Source: Sphingobacterium bovisgrunnientis (GTDB lineage Bacteria; Bacteroidota; Bacteroidia; Sphingobacteriales; Sphingobacteriaceae). From it: a stretch of 32,760 bases of DNA. The notes beneath the pieces are model-generated. The model did no database searches. It was not told the DNA's origin and worked only from the letters and a program-made list of their open reading frames with translations. The DNA lies in contig NZ_WUQY01000036.1 of assembly GCF_009829085.1 (NCBI RefSeq), positions 1-32,760 on the forward strand, read 5' to 3'. The translations under genes were made by a program, and so were the position numbers. Position 1 is the first letter of the stretch. Every line of letters starts with the position of its first letter. Shown one piece after another: positions 32,690 to 32,760 of the stretch.

Positions 32690-32760
32690 ATGATTCCAGA
32701 ATTTGTACTTCCTGCCAATTTACAGTTAAAAGCTGAAACAACGTACACCTCTCTAGGAGA
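32690..32760 (+). CDS. Start of an unknown divergent gene (cut by the right edge)
   Basis: ATG at 32690 opens a frame with 23 codons before the window ends (MIPEFVLPANLQLKAETTYT...). It is divergent from the HTH gene with a 69-bp spacer between start codons, so the two may share a regulatory region. Too little is present to name a family, and the call that it is coding rests on the open frame and the position only. Confidence 0.45.
   Translation, partial: MIPEFVLPANLQLKAETTYTSLG

Noticed and set aside
1..32760. CRISPR array, rRNA genes, replication origin
   Set aside because: No evenly spaced direct repeats, no rRNA-like sequence and no DnaA-box cluster were seen while reading both strands.

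Overview
The window looks like a chromosomal segment of a member of the Bacteroidota, most likely the family Sphingobacteriaceae (Sphingobacterium/Pedobacter-like). The DNA is AT-rich. It carries a PorP/SprF-family protein, a DUF3078 outer-membrane protein, a futalosine hydrolase, a Tricorn-type protease and a SusD-less PIG-L/symporter operon. Several genes have the Bacteroidota promoter motif (TTG, about 17-23 nt, then TAnnTTTG) and few have Shine-Dalgarno sequences. The genus call is inference.

Layout. 1-225: the last codons of an IS200/IS605-type TnpA transposase, its end hairpin and a 16-bp inverted repeat. 226-5085 (+): a PorP/SprF protein, an RsmI-like methyltransferase, an alpha/beta hydrolase, a small membrane protein, a Nif3-like protein and a coiled-coil zinc-ribbon protein, closed by a terminator. 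5222-8515 (+): a Tricorn-like S41 protease with its own terminator. 8582-12779 (+): CPBP protease, DUF2007, CdsA, DUF2461 and a calcineurin-like phosphoesterase. 12776-13972 (-): AnmK. 14046-14426 (+): GcvH. 14504-17094 (-): a secreted DUF6263-like protein, PdhB and futalosine hydrolase. 17148-23143 (+): a PTPS-family enzyme, FolE, an O-methyltransferase, two GH73 glucosaminidases, a TonB/CarboxypepD-reg-like protein, DUF3078 and an amidase. 23146-27626 (-): an operon of a PIG-L deacetylase, two tiny membrane proteins (64 and 34 aa) and a sodium:solute symporter. 27967-29212 (-): peroxiredoxin, thioredoxin and a DUF6952-like protein.

A tRNA-Arg(CCT) at 29398-29469 marks a change of character. 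Beyond it lie a tandem 12-bp near-repeat, a 700-aa KAP-family P-loop NTPase, the C-terminal stump of an agmatine/peptidylarginine deiminase-family gene, a stand-alone IS630-like winged-helix protein and the start of an unknown divergent gene. This right-hand part looks like a genomic island or defence-type accessory region. Everything left of the tRNA is mostly housekeeping.

Functional threads: peptidoglycan turnover and recycling (two glucosaminidases, amidase, AnmK); pterin synthesis (FolE plus a PTPS whose active-site spacing resembles the animal enzyme); thiol peroxide defence (Prx-Trx-DUF6952); and export or processing at the envelope (Tricorn, PorP, CPBP). The best candidates for something undescribed are the KAP NTPase neighbourhood and the two-micropeptide symporter operon.
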